This document shows, in pieces, positions 24,398-32,682 of a stretch of DNA of 64,000 bases. The position numbers were made by a program, and so were the translations under genes. Location: NCBI GenBank assembly GCA_019750335.1, contig JAIEOQ010000004.1, forward strand, positions 1-64,000, written 5' to 3'. A model generated the notes under the pieces. That model was not told the DNA's origin, ran no database searches, and was given only the letters and a program-made list of their open reading frames with translations. Source of the stretch: Candidatus Obscuribacterales bacterium (GTDB lineage Bacteria > Cyanobacteriota > Vampirovibrionia > Obscuribacterales > Obscuribacteraceae). The number at the start of each line of letters is the position of its first letter. Position 1 is the first letter of the stretch.

Positions 24398-26806
24398 TTA
24401 GGATTTTGGCTTGCTTGGAGCCGCCGCTGCTTTGATTTTTGAGCGATGAGCGGCATAGGAAAGAATGGCTCTTGCCTGTTTCAAATAGCTGCTTATATAT
24501 AGTGCTCGCGGAGCTCGTTTGACGAAACTGTCTATGGCCAGCCAATCAGTCAAATTATTCTCCAGCGAAGAAAGCTGGCTGTCGACAGCAATTAAGTCTT
24601 CCACTTTATTTTCTGCGGGCAAAGAATGTAGCAGTTTCTGAATGGATTCAATCTGATTCAAAACTTCGTTGGTATTGGCGCGATCGGAGACAATCGGTCT
24701 TTCCGGATCTTGAGCGTAACGACTGACAGCTTGGGCAAAATTGTCAAAAATCAGTCGTACGGCTCCCAAAGGATCGGCTTGCGGCGTCATTAAGGGAGCG
24801 CGGCGGTATGGACCAAGGCGCAGCAAGCTTGATTTGGTGTCGTCAAGCTGGGCCACGGCGAACATGGTGTTTCCGAGCGAGCCGATTGAGCGTGAAATAT
24901 CCAGCTGCTCGATAAAGCCGGCTGTGTCTAAATCTTTGATGAACAGACCGGGATAAACCAAAGCCTGGTTTTTTGAGGATTGTCTGACATAACCGGCCAT
25001 ATTGTTTAATTCGCTGCCTTTGGCTACGTAAGTCATCGGATTGAGCGTATCAACCCATCCTTTTTCCACCCAGGTTTCCCAGTCTTGCTGGATCGCCGTC
25101 AAGCGTTGACTTCGGGGCATGGCGTATACGGCTGCTGAAATACGCAAACCAGGTTTCATTTTGCGCACGGTTTCCGAAATGTCTTGAACGAAAGAGCTGA
25201 CTTGTTTCGTCTTCCAGTCCTGCCAAGCTTTTCTTGTTTTTTCGTCGATTTTGTCCAGGCAAAGTCCGGTTGCTCTTTCGAACTGTTGGCGTCCAAGCCA
25301 GTCGAAGCCCATCTCTCCGCCTTTGCCGTTGAAAGGGTAACGAATATAATCAAGCTGGATGCCATCAAGGTCGTAATTGGCTACTACTTCGCTAATCAAG
25401 CTTTTAATCAGTTTACGTGCATCTTTATTGCTTGGGTCGAGCCAAAATTCATGCTGTTTTGGCGGAATAAAGGAACCGTTTGCCGAAGAAAGAGCCCAGG
25501 TCAAATCGGTATTGCTCAGTACCGGTCCTGGATAGTCCGGCTCCTGATTGATAATCGGGTTGTGAAAAGTGTTGCCGACATTGAATGTCCATAGCCAGGC
25601 ATGAATCTCCATACCGCGTTTGCGCGCTTCTTTAACTGCTGTTGCCAGAGGATTCCATTTGAGGGTTTGCGGATTTTGCTGCGAAATTTTGCTTGGATAC
25701 ATGACATAACCGGCGTTGTTCGTCTCGAAGTAAACAACATTAATACCGGTTTTGCTTAAACGATCAAAAAGAGCAGCTAAGCCTTGTTCAGTCTGGCAGG
25801 AAACGATCGTGCCGCGGTCCAGCCAGACTGAGCGCGCTTCGACGGCACGTACCGGCATAGATTGAGCGTAAGCTAAGGAGAATTCGTTGCGGGCAACCGA
25901 AAGTGCGCTGTCAGCTTCAAAATATTTGTTGTTTTGATAATAGTCCTTAAATTCTTTGGCGTGAGTCAAAGCGGCTTCGTAATGGTTTTGAATTATTTTC
26001 AAAGGCACTGATAAGTCTGATTGCGATGCCATATTGATTGCATCCTCGGTGCGCTTTTGCAGCGAATCCAGATCTTTTTGATAAACAAGATAATCTTTGT
26101 TCGTCATTTGCGCTGTAGCAGACTTACTTAGCCCAGGAGAGATCTCTTCCAAAGCCAATGTAATTACTTTGACGTTGGTGCTGGTTTCACCCTGAAGCCC
26201 GAGAGCCCAACCAAGAAAAATATTACCGTTCTTTCTGCTAGCGGCAGCTTCGCCGGCGCTGTTCCAGTTAGCCGCCGCTAGTCCGCTGCCGTCAACGGCG
26301 ATTTTTGCCGTTAAAGTGCCTACGGCAAAATCTTGCTTGTAAGTCTCGCCGTTGCTTGACCAAACGAGCTGCTTTGCCTCTTGCATAGCGTCATGCCCGG
26401 TTACTTTCGCTCCGGCCTGCAGATTAATCTCCGCCGCGTTGTTTGTGGGAGTGCCACCACTATCGGTGGCGAGTATTCGTCCTCCCGCTTTTAGATAATC
26501 TTTAATCGCTTTTGTATTTTCGTCGTTGATGTCGATTAGAAGCGGAAGGATAAGCACCTTATACTGGGCCAGCTTATTTTGGCTGAGATCTTTGTCGTTT
26601 AAAACGTCATAACGTAAATTTGCTGATTCCAAAGTGCGGCGAAAAGACTGCCAATCTTCGTCATAAGAACCGATGTTTTGGTTCTGGTAAGAATCAGCAT
26701 TTTTTGCTGATTTCAGTACGGCGATTGAAGCTGCTTGCGCCTGGCTGCAAAGAGAAAAGTAAAGTGAGATTGCCGTTACCAGTATGCCTAGACCCTTGAA
26801 TTTCAC
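24398..26806 (-). CDS. GHL10-type glycoside-hydrolase-like exported protein
   Basis: 802 aa. It starts with GTG and an AGGAG site 6 bases upstream; a signal peptide ends near AQAA (residue 25). Residues about 30-220 look like a glutamine-amidotransferase-like/beta-galactosidase-trimerisation domain (YKVLILPLLIDIND, LKAGGRILATDSGGT). A helical linker is followed by the TIM-barrel GHL10/DUF187 region (EARSVWLDRGTIVS, INVVYFETNNAGYVMYPS, GMEIHAWLWTFNVGNTF, DGIQLDYIRYPF). Relatives are extracellular enzymes thought to cleave polysaccharides. A C-terminal helical region near 700-790 may be for binding. Substrate unknown. Confidence 0.85.
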   Translation of the reverse strand: MKFKGLGILVTAISLYFSLCSQAQAASIAVLKSAKNADSYQNQNIGSYDEDWQSFRRTLESANLRYDVLNDKDLSQNKLAQYKVLILPLLIDINDENTKAIKDYLKAGGRILATDSGGTPTNNAAEINLQAGAKVTGHDAMQEAKQLVWSSNGETYKQDFAVGTLTAKIAVDGSGLAAANWNSAGEAAASRKNGNIFLGWALGLQGETSTNVKVITLALEEISPGLSKSATAQMTNKDYLVYQKDLDSLQKRTEDAINMASQSDLSVPLKIIQNHYEAALTHAKEFKDYYQNNKYFEADSALSVARNEFSLAYAQSMPVRAVEARSVWLDRGTIVSCQTEQGLAALFDRLSKTGINVVYFETNNAGYVMYPSKISQQNPQTLKWNPLATAVKEARKRGMEIHAWLWTFNVGNTFHNPIINQEPDYPGPVLSNTDLTWALSSANGSFIPPKQHEFWLDPSNKDARKLIKSLISEVVANYDLDGIQLDYIRYPFNGKGGEMGFDWLGRQQFERATGLCLDKIDEKTRKAWQDWKTKQVSSFVQDISETVRKMKPGLRISAAVYAMPRSQRLTAIQQDWETWVEKGWVDTLNPMTYVAKGSELNNMAGYVRQSSKNQALVYPGLFIKDLDTAGFIEQLDISRSIGSLGNTMFAVAQLDDTKSSLLRLGPYRRAPLMTPQADPLGAVRLIFDNFAQAVSRYAQDPERPIVSDRANTNEVLNQIESIQKLLHSLPAENKVEDLIAVDSQLSSLENNLTDWLAIDSFVKRAPRALYISSYLKQARAILSYAAHRSKIKAAAAPSKPKS

Positions 26807-26858
26807 GTTTCTCTCCTGAGGCTTGTCCCGTAAGTGTTAGTTTAGCTCACTAAAAGAT

Positions 26859-27818
26859 TTAAAGCGGTATGTCGACTTTGCCTTCGTAAAGCCTTTTCAA
26901 AGTCTTAACATCCCGTTCGGAAATACGTGAATGTTCGTCGGTAATCGAATGCATCATATCGGCCGTGGATGGACTATGACCAAGCAAACCTAAAGCGTGT
27001 CCGAGCTCGTGTGTGACGATATTTTGTAAGCAGCGGCAACGTATGGTCGGATCCTTTTGCTCGACCAGATCGAGATTGATCTCCATTACCTGTGGTGGCA
27101 CCTGATATTTCGGTCCGAGGCGAGGGATATACAAAGGCACAGGGATTGAGCCGACATTCAACAACCCTAAAGATCCGTTGCCGCGATCTTTGTAATTCAA
27201 GATTGTATGTGCTCCGAGTAGACACCCGGAAGCGTCGGCTTTACCGCCTAAATGTTTCCATAGAATACGTACTCGAGCCTGGCTGGAGTCACTCACTTGG
27301 ACGAAGCTTACAATCCCGTTGCTAGCTGTTTCCCAGCTTTGGCAAGCTTTGGTTACGCAGCTTACATATTCGCGATTCGGGTATGGCTGAATAAAAATCG
27401 GCACCGGCATTAACTTAAAATGGATTGATTTGTTCTTGCTGGCTTTTTTTACTTCATCTAAATAATCGGATTGCTCCTGAAATTTTGCCATTCTTACTGT
27501 TCGTGGCGGAAAAGCGTTAAGCAAAGGCAGGGCATCTCCGGAACCTACTTGCGCTTGATTAAAATATAGCTTTAGCTTAGACAAGCGCTGAAGAATTCCA
27601 CCCTGTTGCGAACAGCCGAACACTCTATGTTCGAGTAAGGAAAGTCTGGCTGTGATTGATAAAGTCTCTTGGGAGGCTATGCCGGCGTTAAGCTCACAGC
27701 TGCGCAGTTCGTCGAGAACTTGTGAATCGTTGGGCATGGCTGCCGCGACTCCGCCAAAGCAGATGCTGGCGCCGATCAGTTGGCAGAGTATTTGTTTATT
27801 TATGGACTGAATGATCAT
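26859..27818 (-). CDS. Matrixin-type zinc metalloprotease (M10A-like)
   Basis: 319 aa with an N-terminal hydrophobic segment (residues 10-27) for export. The catalytic domain shows the HExxHxxGxxxH zinc motif in THELGHALGLLGHS, followed by a downstream Met (TADMMHSI) as in the metzincin Met-turn. The SSQARVRILWKHL and GLLNVGSIPVPLY regions fit the upper beta sheet. A roughly 100-residue region with two Cys (SCELNAGIAS, FGCSQQGG) sits before it and could be a propeptide or binding domain. It is likely secreted and may act on envelope or extracellular protein. It is divergent from the gene at 27919. Confidence 0.88.
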   Translation of the reverse strand: MIIQSINKQILCQLIGASICFGGVAAAMPNDSQVLDELRSCELNAGIASQETLSITARLSLLEHRVFGCSQQGGILQRLSKLKLYFNQAQVGSGDALPLLNAFPPRTVRMAKFQEQSDYLDEVKKASKNKSIHFKLMPVPIFIQPYPNREYVSCVTKACQSWETASNGIVSFVQVSDSSQARVRILWKHLGGKADASGCLLGAHTILNYKDRGNGSLGLLNVGSIPVPLYIPRLGPKYQVPPQVMEINLDLVEQKDPTIRCRCLQNIVTHELGHALGLLGHSPSTADMMHSITDEHSRISERDVKTLKRLYEGKVDIPL

Positions 27819-27918
27819 ATTGGCGGAAGACTATTTAACGTGCTAAGTATTAAAAGTGTATGCTAACGTAAATAATAATTGATGGTGGCTCGCCTTGAAA
27901 GAGTTGAGGAGCCAATGA

Positions 27919-28224
27919 ATGGACGACAGGTTGAAAGAGATTGCCGAGGAGCGTTATCAGCGACCGGAATTTTTGCGAACCTTATTTGAGCTGGCTTTAG
28001 AAAATCAGTGGTTTGATGTCAGGCATATGGTTCAGCATGATATGGCTAAAGCAATCATTGCTGACTATTCACTTGAGCAAGGTTTAGGCTATCTGAACAA
28101 CCAGATTTTTTTTGACAATTGGGAATCAGTGATTGATGTCGGCTGGAGCGCATTCTGCGCGCACACAGGGTTGACGCGAGATCGTGTCAGCCAACAATTA
28201 CAAAGTTTGGGCGAACATTTGTAG
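27919..28224 (+). CDS. Hypothetical protein, 101 aa
   Basis: A soluble, helical, acidic protein. GAGGAG lies about 8 bases before ATG. Aromatic and charged residues recur (ENQWFDVRHMVQHDMAKAI, FFDNWESVIDVGWSAF). There is no signal peptide or known motif. It converges with the multicopper oxidase-like gene, with a single base between their ends. Family not recognised. Confidence 0.65.
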   Translation: MDDRLKEIAEERYQRPEFLRTLFELALENQWFDVRHMVQHDMAKAIIADYSLEQGLGYLNNQIFFDNWESVIDVGWSAFCAHTGLTRDRVSQQLQSLGEHL

Positions 28225-28225
28225 G

Positions 28226-29248
28226 TTATTTTGCTGTGGGATAACGTACTACTAATGCGATCCCGCCGGGAAATTTACCTTGATTAGAGCATTGCCCGGC
28301 TAAAAGTGATGAAAATGACCAGACGCCCGGATTGTTAGCGACGAATTCCACATCCAGGCGATCACCCGGATTTAAGCTTAAAGTGTCGCGCGTAACATGA
28401 GGCTCCAAGCTGTCAGAACCGTTATTGGCTACTATCTCCAGTTTGTGCCCGCTTAAGCTTAGTGGGCATATTTCCTGAGATAGATTCAGCAAACGCAAGC
28501 GTATGCGCTCGCCCCGCTTTACATCAAGCGGGGCAATGGCCGGGGCTGATTTACCGTTAACTAAAAACAAAGGCGATCCGCTTTTTCCGGTTGGGTTAGC
28601 TTGAGTAATGATCAATACAAAATCACGTTCATAAGTTTTATGGGCGGTTCGCGGTTCAACGACTAAAGCACCGCAAAGACCGTGAGACATTTGGTCTAGA
28701 TGGGGTGTGTGCGGATGGTAAAAGAAAGTACCGGTTTGATTGGCAATAAATTGATAAGTGTAACTTTGTCCTGGCGCAATCAGCCCGGCGCCGCTTCTCG
28801 GCAGTCCGCTTACTTCTTGGGGGAGAGTTAGTCCGTGAAAATAAAGGCTGGTTGGGACTTTGAGTTGGTTGTGCAAGACAATTCGTACCGGATCGCCTTC
28901 TTCGACCTTAATCACCGGTCCAGGGGCTTGATCGTTGTATGTTAAAAGTGAAGCCGAATAACCGGGGGTCAGCTCACATAAGCCTTCTTTGGCTTGTAAA
29001 TGGAATTCGCGCACTTTCTGTTTTTGGGTCGCCAGTTGTGATTGTACTTTACCCATGCTGTCCAGAGCGTCGGTCATATTTGAGCGCAAATTCTGCATCT
29101 CCTGACGCATTTCGTTCAGCTCCTGCTTTTCTTGAGCTTGCTGCGTTCTTAAATCAGCGGCGTCATCGATGCTTCTCGCTTGACCCGCTGTGGTAAATGC
29201 CAGGCATAAACATGCTGTCATGCCGAAGTTCAACATACCATTTTTCAT
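28226..29248 (-). CDS. Multicopper-oxidase-fold protein lacking most copper ligands
   Basis: 340 aa with a signal peptide, a coiled-coil segment (residues 35-80) and two cupredoxin domains. Domain 1 keeps YFHGL (138) and FFYHPHTPHLDQMSHG (178-189). In domain 2 the usual H-P-x-H-L-H-G-H is CPLSLSGH (261-268), and the usual HCHxxxH is replaced by VWSFSSLLAGQC (309-320). Type 1 and most trinuclear copper ligands therefore appear missing, so it may be a scaffold like SufI/FtsP rather than an oxidase. It starts 21 bases after the tandem UspA stop, probably in one operon. Confidence 0.85.
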   Translation of the reverse strand: MKNGMLNFGMTACLCLAFTTAGQARSIDDAADLRTQQAQEKQELNEMRQEMQNLRSNMTDALDSMGKVQSQLATQKQKVREFHLQAKEGLCELTPGYSASLLTYNDQAPGPVIKVEEGDPVRIVLHNQLKVPTSLYFHGLTLPQEVSGLPRSGAGLIAPGQSYTYQFIANQTGTFFYHPHTPHLDQMSHGLCGALVVEPRTAHKTYERDFVLIITQANPTGKSGSPLFLVNGKSAPAIAPLDVKRGERIRLRLLNLSQEICPLSLSGHKLEIVANNGSDSLEPHVTRDTLSLNPGDRLDVEFVANNPGVWSFSSLLAGQCSNQGKFPGGIALVVRYPTAK

Positions 29249-29269
29249 CTGACACCTTTGGCTTCGAGA

Positions 29270-30172
29270 TTAAGAGGGGCGGTGTTGTCGTTTGACTATA
29301 GCCACGCTGCAAGGCGCATGCATGGCTACTCGTTGCGAAACGCTGCCGAGCAGAAAATGTTGTATGGCTGTGCGTCCTTCGGCTCCGGCAATAATTAAGT
29401 CGGCGGGCATTGATTTTGCTAAAGCAATCAGTTCGTTTGCCGGTTTGCCTTCTTTTAAGGCAACATCGACATTCTTGAGGCCGGCATCAGCTAAAAGTCG
29501 TTTAGCGTCAGCCAGAAAAGTTTCGCCTTCCAAAAGCAAATTTTGTTCGATGCGCGAAATGAATTCGACCGGGCTTACATATTTAACCGGATCGGCGATA
29601 TCCACGGCATGGAACAAAAGTATTTTTGGTTGTACCGTTCTTAAATCGAAAAGATCAATTGCGTCCAACATGGCTTCTTTGGCGTTCTGCGAGCCGTCGA
29701 CGCCGATTAAAACCCGCTCCAGCTTATTTGCTGAATTTGTCTGGGGGCGGCAGATCAGAATAGTTCCGGGTCCGTGTTTAACGACTGTATTTGAAACGCT
29801 GCCCAATAAGAATTGTTCGACTGCCGGATGGCGTCCGGGCGCTACTACTGTCATTTGACATTGCTCATCACGAGCGACTGTTTCAATCATCATCGCTGGC
29901 GGACCGGAAACAATTTCGCTGCTTATTTGAGCGCATTTATTTTTCAGTTCGTTCTTTATTTCGTTGAAAGTGCCTTCTGCTTTGCTGTTTATTTTGTTTG
30001 CCCAATCGTCAGCAAAAGTGCCCCAGGAGGCAATCACATTTTCGTAAGCCGGCCAGGCTTCATTTACATAGAGTAAATGAATTTCGTTTTTGGCTAAAGG
30101 GACCAGGGATTCCAGCTGTTTTATGATTGGTCCAACAGGATTAACAATGTCCAGTGGCAATAAAATTTTCAT
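29270..30172 (-). CDS. Tandem universal stress protein (two UspA domains)
   Basis: 300 aa. Domain 1 (1-145) has the weaker motif APGRHPAVEQFLLGSVS. Domain 2 (150-300) has [21 protein letters not shown] and a conserved strand RVLIGVDGSQNA. Both carry the LLGSVS signature seen in the single-domain protein at 8.3 kb. A binding loop of G-x-x-G form is present in both halves, so ATP or AMP binding is possible. It is cytoplasmic, with no signal peptide. It is upstream of the multicopper-oxidase-like gene and divergent from the secreted Gly-rich protein. Confidence 0.93.
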   Translation of the reverse strand: MKILLPLDIVNPVGPIIKQLESLVPLAKNEIHLLYVNEAWPAYENVIASWGTFADDWANKINSKAEGTFNEIKNELKNKCAQISSEIVSGPPAMMIETVARDEQCQMTVVAPGRHPAVEQFLLGSVSNTVVKHGPGTILICRPQTNSANKLERVLIGVDGSQNAKEAMLDAIDLFDLRTVQPKILLFHAVDIADPVKYVSPVEFISRIEQNLLLEGETFLADAKRLLADAGLKNVDVALKEGKPANELIALAKSMPADLIIAGAEGRTAIQHFLLGSVSQRVAMHAPCSVAIVKRQHRPS

Positions 30173-30292
30173 CTTGAAATTCCAAGTCGGGGATCTCGAT
30201 TTTGACGCAAGAAAACTTTCTACAGTTCCATATTTTAACAGTTTAAATCAGGGAGGCTCGGGGAATAGAAGAGCTGTATATAGGCAGTGGCC

Positions 30293-31285
30293 ATGGGCAA
30301 ATTCAACAATTTAAGCGTTATGACCGGAGTCTGCCTGTTTTATTTTTGCGGGACGGCTTTTGCTGGCAATATAGTCAAAAAAACAGCTAAACCCCAGGCT
30401 GGTTTGAAAGCCACGATTATGCCTGCTTTGGGTAGTAAACCGGATCCCTATGATCCTAATGCTACCTCTTGGCCGATTTCGCGACCGGCAACAACCTCGT
30501 CAAGTGCAGCCAAGGGCAATTTTATTTACAAGTCGGGTTCAAATCGCCCTTTGGTACTTATGGGCGGCGTTGAAGAGAATGTCCCGAAAACGCCGGAAGA
30601 TGTGTCTAAATATCTGCGCCGGATGAAAGAGATTATCAATCAGTACGATCGTTTGGTGGCTTCCACTTTGTTGAACGGCTCAACATTGAATGTCAATCCG
30701 GAAAGTATAGAGATTGCCAGGCAGCAAACTCAGCAGCTGATTTCTCAAATTCGCTCTACTATTCCTCCTGTTGACTTGAAAGAATCTCACGGCAAATTGG
30801 CTGACACCATGGGCAATGTAAGCCGTCTTCTTGATGGCGGCTCCGGCGGAGGGCTTGGTACTTTGGCCCAATCTATGGCTGTAGCTCAAGAAGTGCCAAG
30901 CACTATGAATACTTATCACCAGGCTGTTATGCAATGTATTGCTTTCTATGGGCTGAGTCCGACTCTTGATCCTTTTAGCGACGAAGACCCAGCAATGAAA
31001 GCACGCTTTGCCGAACAAACTGAACGATTTAAACAACAACGGATAAATGAGCTGAGCAGCGGTTCTAATGCTCAAGCGGGTAACAGTGCTGGCGGGCTCG
31101 GCGGGCTCGGCGGTCTTTTAGGCGGTGATCTCGGTTCTTTAGGCTCTTTACTTGGTGGCAACGGCGGTTCGGCTGGCGATCTTGGACAGTTGATGAAAAT
31201 GTTGCCTGGAATGCTTGGCGGTGGGCAGGGTCAGAATAAAAGTGCCGGTGGATCGCTCTTTGATTCAGAATCTCCCGGTGAATAA
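30293..31285 (+). CDS. Secreted Gly-rich protein, unknown function
   Basis: 330 aa. A signal peptide (LSVMTGVCLFYFCGTAFA) is followed by a Pro/Thr/Ser region, a helical domain (VSKYLRRMKEIINQYDRLV) and a C-terminal Gly/Leu-rich tail of repeated GGLGG, GSLGSLLGG and GGSAGD units, ending in a GGGQGQN-like spacer. Gly/Leu-rich tails often make surface or matrix assemblies; this is inferred. The start at ATG 30293 follows an AGG site; an in-frame GTG is 6 bases upstream. Family not recognised. Confidence 0.65.
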   Translation: MGKFNNLSVMTGVCLFYFCGTAFAGNIVKKTAKPQAGLKATIMPALGSKPDPYDPNATSWPISRPATTSSSAAKGNFIYKSGSNRPLVLMGGVEENVPKTPEDVSKYLRRMKEIINQYDRLVASTLLNGSTLNVNPESIEIARQQTQQLISQIRSTIPPVDLKESHGKLADTMGNVSRLLDGGSGGGLGTLAQSMAVAQEVPSTMNTYHQAVMQCIAFYGLSPTLDPFSDEDPAMKARFAEQTERFKQQRINELSSGSNAQAGNSAGGLGGLGGLLGGDLGSLGSLLGGNGGSAGDLGQLMKMLPGMLGGGQGQNKSAGGSLFDSESPGE

Positions 31286-31384
31286 TTGCAACCCTTGCTC
31301 TTGGCTATATTTGCTATGCTCAACGCCGGTGTAAAATAACCTTTGCCTTTTACGGGCAGACCGACGTTTGGGAGATGTTGTCAA

Positions 31385-32680
31385 TTGATCGATCGATATA
31401 CGCGCCCGGAAATGGCCGTCATTTGGACTGATGAGGCTAAGTTTCAGACTTTTCTTGAAGTGGAGATTGCGGTTTGTGAGGCTCAAGCTGAATTAGGTTA
31501 TATACCTTCAGCGGCGGTAGATGACATCCGCAAAAAAGCAGGCTTTAAAGTAGAGCGTATACGAGAAATCGAAGAAGAAGTAAAGCATGATGTTATTGCT
31601 TTTCTGACAAACGTAGCTGAGCATGTCGGTGAAAATTCACGCTATGTTCATTTAGGTTTGACCAGCTCCGATGTAATTGATACTGCTTTAGCATTGCAGA
31701 TGCGGAAAGCCGGACAAATTATCAGCAAAGATTTGCAGGACTTGCATGATGCTATTCTTGCCCAAGCTAGAAAACACAAAGCCACAATTACAATTGGCCG
31801 TTCTCATGGTATTCATGCCGAACCGACAACTTTCGGTTTCAAGCTTTGTATCTGGTTGGAGGAGATTAAACGCCAGCAAAAACGTTTTGCTGATGCTTTG
31901 GAAATGATCTCGGTCGGGCAGTTAAGTGGTGCTGTCGGAACTTATTCCAATATAGATCCTGAAGTTGAACGCTTGGTCTGTCGTAATTTGAATTTGCAAG
32001 TGGCGCCGGTCTCAACGCAAATTATTCAACGAGATAGGCATGCCCAGTATATTTGGGCTTTGTCTATGATTGCTTCAAGTCTGGAAAAATTTGCTGTTGA
32101 AATAAGACATCTGCAGCGCACTGATGTTCTGGAAGCGGAAGAACCATTTTCTGAAGGACAAAAAGGCAGCTCGGCCATGCCGCACAAGCGTAATCCGGTC
32201 GGCTCCGAAAATATATCCGGATTGGCTCGCGTGGTAAGAGCCAATGCCCTTGCTGCTATGGAAAATATTCCCTTGTGGCATGAGCGCGACATCAGTCACA
32301 GTTCGGTGGAAAGAATCATTCTTCCTGATTCGACAATCCTGGTCGATTATATGTTGGCTCGCTTCACCAAAATAGTTTCCGGCTTGGTTGTTTATCCGGA
32401 GAATATGCGGCGAAACATGGATAAATACGGTGGTGTGATCTTCTCGCAATCGGTAATGCTGAAGATGATCGATAAAGGGCTTAGTCGGGAAGAAGCGTAC
32501 AAGCTTGTACAAAGTAACGCTATGAAAGCCTGGAATAAAGAAGATGGAAATTTCAAAGACAATTTGAAAAACGATCCTTCAGTGACTAAAGTTCTGCCGG
32601 AAGCGGATATTGACGCCTGTTTCGATCCCGAACATTACTTGCGCAATTTGAATAAAGTTTTTGAACGTTTGGGAGTCTAG
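31385..32680 (+). CDS. purB: Adenylosuccinate lyase
   Basis: Acts twice in purine synthesis (SAICAR cleavage and adenylosuccinate to AMP). The 431-aa protein has the IDRYTRPEM start, GLTSSDVIDTA, RSHGIHAEPTTFGFK with the catalytic His, and the superfamily signature SSAMPHKRNPVGSENI. TTG 31385 is preferred (GGGAG 10 bases upstream) because it gives the family N-terminus; a TTG 42 bases earlier adds an atypical extension. malQ follows 2 bases later, probably cotranscribed. Confidence 0.95.
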   Translation: MIDRYTRPEMAVIWTDEAKFQTFLEVEIAVCEAQAELGYIPSAAVDDIRKKAGFKVERIREIEEEVKHDVIAFLTNVAEHVGENSRYVHLGLTSSDVIDTALALQMRKAGQIISKDLQDLHDAILAQARKHKATITIGRSHGIHAEPTTFGFKLCIWLEEIKRQQKRFADALEMISVGQLSGAVGTYSNIDPEVERLVCRNLNLQVAPVSTQIIQRDRHAQYIWALSMIASSLEKFAVEIRHLQRTDVLEAEEPFSEGQKGSSAMPHKRNPVGSENISGLARVVRANALAAMENIPLWHERDISHSSVERIILPDSTILVDYMLARFTKIVSGLVVYPENMRRNMDKYGGVIFSQSVMLKMIDKGLSREEAYKLVQSNAMKAWNKEDGNFKDNLKNDPSVTKVLPEADIDACFDPEHYLRNLNKVFERLGV

Positions 32681-32682
32681 CG

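Noticed and set aside
29292..29858. Plus-strand frame over the tandem UspA gene
   Set aside because: A shadow of UspA codon use, with no start signal.
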